From an uncultured Neisseriaceae bacterium (lineage in GTDB: Bacteria; Pseudomonadota; Gammaproteobacteria; Burkholderiales; UBA11063), in the NCBI GenBank assembly GCA_903891375.1, contig CAITEL010000342.1, positions 1 through 5,150 on the forward strand: a stretch of 5,150 bases of DNA, in the 5' to 3' direction. This document shows positions 4,571 through 5,150 of this stretch, piece after piece. Made by a program: the position numbers and the translations under genes. Position 1 is the stretch's first letter. Each line of letters begins with the position of its first letter. A model generated the notes under the pieces. That model worked only from the letters and a program-made list of their open reading frames with translations, did not search any database and was not told the origin of the DNA.

Positions 4571-5150
4571 TACTTATAATACAAAATTGATTGGTGATAC
4601 AAGTGAACTTAAAAAGTTGCTTGAATATCAAAAATTTGTATTTAATTTTGCTTCTAAAGAACAGTTTTCCGAATCTAAAATTGTTCCAAAAATATTACAC
4701 TCCAAAGTATATAATAATATTAGAAAACAATATCCTGAAATAACATCTCAAGTAATCATTCGTTCTCTAAATGAATGTATTTCATCATACCGTTCCATTA
4801 AATCAAATAAACATAAAATAAAAAACCCAATTGAGAAAAAGAATCTCTCAATGCGATTGGATAAAAGACTTTATTCTATACCTAACAAATCTTCAATTCG
4901 TATAACGACTGCAAATAAAAGACAAACATTTGAATTTACGATTTATCCACGACTTAAAGAATTGCTTGAGAAATATTCTTACCAAGATCCTTTAATTTAT
5001 GAAGATAATGGAAACATATATATTTGTTTGTCCTTTGAAAATAAACATCCTCAACTAAAACCCAAATTGGCAATGGGAGTTGATTTGGGTATCCGTAGGT
5101 CTGCTGCCACCAGTGAAGGAAAACTGATTATTGATAAAAGTTTCAATGAA
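4566..5150 (+). CDS. tnpB: TnpB, RNA-guided nuclease of IS605 OrfB type (5' part, runs off window)
   Basis: An open frame of 195 codons starts at GTG 4566 and is still open at the last base; a complete TnpB is usually about 400 residues. TnpB proteins are omega-RNA-guided DNA nucleases, ancestors of Cas12, that cut the empty donor site and so help the transposon persist. Visible here are an N-terminal helical region (about 1-105), a WED-like beta segment around 108-128 (SIRITTANKRQTFEFTIYP), a second strand pair, DPLIYEDNGNIYICLSFE (141-158), and the RuvC-I motif MGVDLGIRRSAATSEG (170-185) with the catalytic Asp173, close to its position in known TnpBs. RuvC-II, the zinc finger and RuvC-III lie outside the window. 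The frame stays open upstream to 4488, and GTG 4551 is an alternative start, but MITYNTKLI is the family-like N-terminus. No ribosome-binding site is visible. No frameshift or stop appears in the visible part, so it may be intact. Confidence 0.85.
   Translation, partial: MITYNTKLIGDTSELKKLLEYQKFVFNFASKEQFSESKIVPKILHSKVYNNIRKQYPEITSQVIIRSLNECISSYRSIKSNKHKIKNPIEKKNLSMRLDKRLYSIPNKSSIRITTANKRQTFEFTIYPRLKELLEKYSYQDPLIYEDNGNIYICLSFENKHPQLKPKLAMGVDLGIRRSAATSEGKLIIDKSFNE

Larger units (their letters stand above)
4328..5150 (+). mobile_element. IS200/IS605-superfamily (IS1341-type, tnpB-only) element, left part
   Basis: A TnpB gene begins near 4566 and continues past the window. Upstream, 4385-4565 holds no tnpA (neither a Y1 transposase nor a serine recombinase) on either strand, so the visible part fits a tnpB-only element moved in trans. 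The left boundary is inferred: homology to the DUF4143 gene fades at about 4330, where the large palindrome begins, and IS200/IS605 elements carry subterminal hairpins rather than terminal inverted repeats. A second small hairpin lies at 4419-4432. The true end could be anywhere between about 4325 and 4500. No target duplication is expected for this superfamily. Confidence 0.4.

Overview
The window is AT-rich (roughly one third G+C by eye) bacterial chromosome. It holds five recognisable genes, one gene remnant and the front part of a transposon-type nuclease gene. The tail of a MiaB-type tRNA methylthiotransferase and a WaaF-type heptosyltransferase point to a Gram-negative proteobacterium, most likely an AT-rich gammaproteobacterium. 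The low G+C, the decayed gene and the mobile DNA would fit a host-associated lineage. Having waaF argues against Francisella, whose LPS core lacks heptose. I do not name a genus.

Layout. Positions 1-87 (+) are the last 28 codons of miaB. A 35-base gap leads to a large exported amidase-signature enzyme (123-1784, +), possibly read from the miaB transcript. Positions 1785-1969 separate this forward block from a converging reverse block and hold no gene I can defend. The reverse block, read from right to left, is waaF (4166-3141), a thioredoxin-type glutathione peroxidase (3100-2609) and a fumarylacetoacetate-hydrolase-family enzyme of the FAHD1/YcgM type (2596-1970). Gaps of 40 and 12 bases suggest one operon joining inner-core LPS synthesis, peroxide detoxification and a small metabolic hydrolase. 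A weak promoter candidate lies just upstream of waaF.

Right end. Upstream of waaF lies a decayed fragment of a DUF4143-type AAA+ ATPase (about 4196-4330, -). Two parts of the parent protein that are normally well separated are fused in it by a deletion. The fragment ends inside a long, nearly perfect inverted repeat (4328-4377), which could form a hairpin with a stem of about 20 bp. Next comes a 180-base AT-rich stretch with a small hairpin, four ATCACA/TGTGAT motifs and a possible promoter. It leads into a TnpB (IS605 OrfB/IS1341-type) gene that starts at a GTG near 4566 and runs off the window. Its RuvC-I aspartate is visible; the rest of the nuclease, any guide (omega) RNA and the right end of the element lie outside. 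No tnpA is visible.

The most unusual part is 4196-4570, where a dead ATPase fragment, a strong palindrome and the front of a TnpB element meet. The rest is ordinary housekeeping or accessory metabolism.
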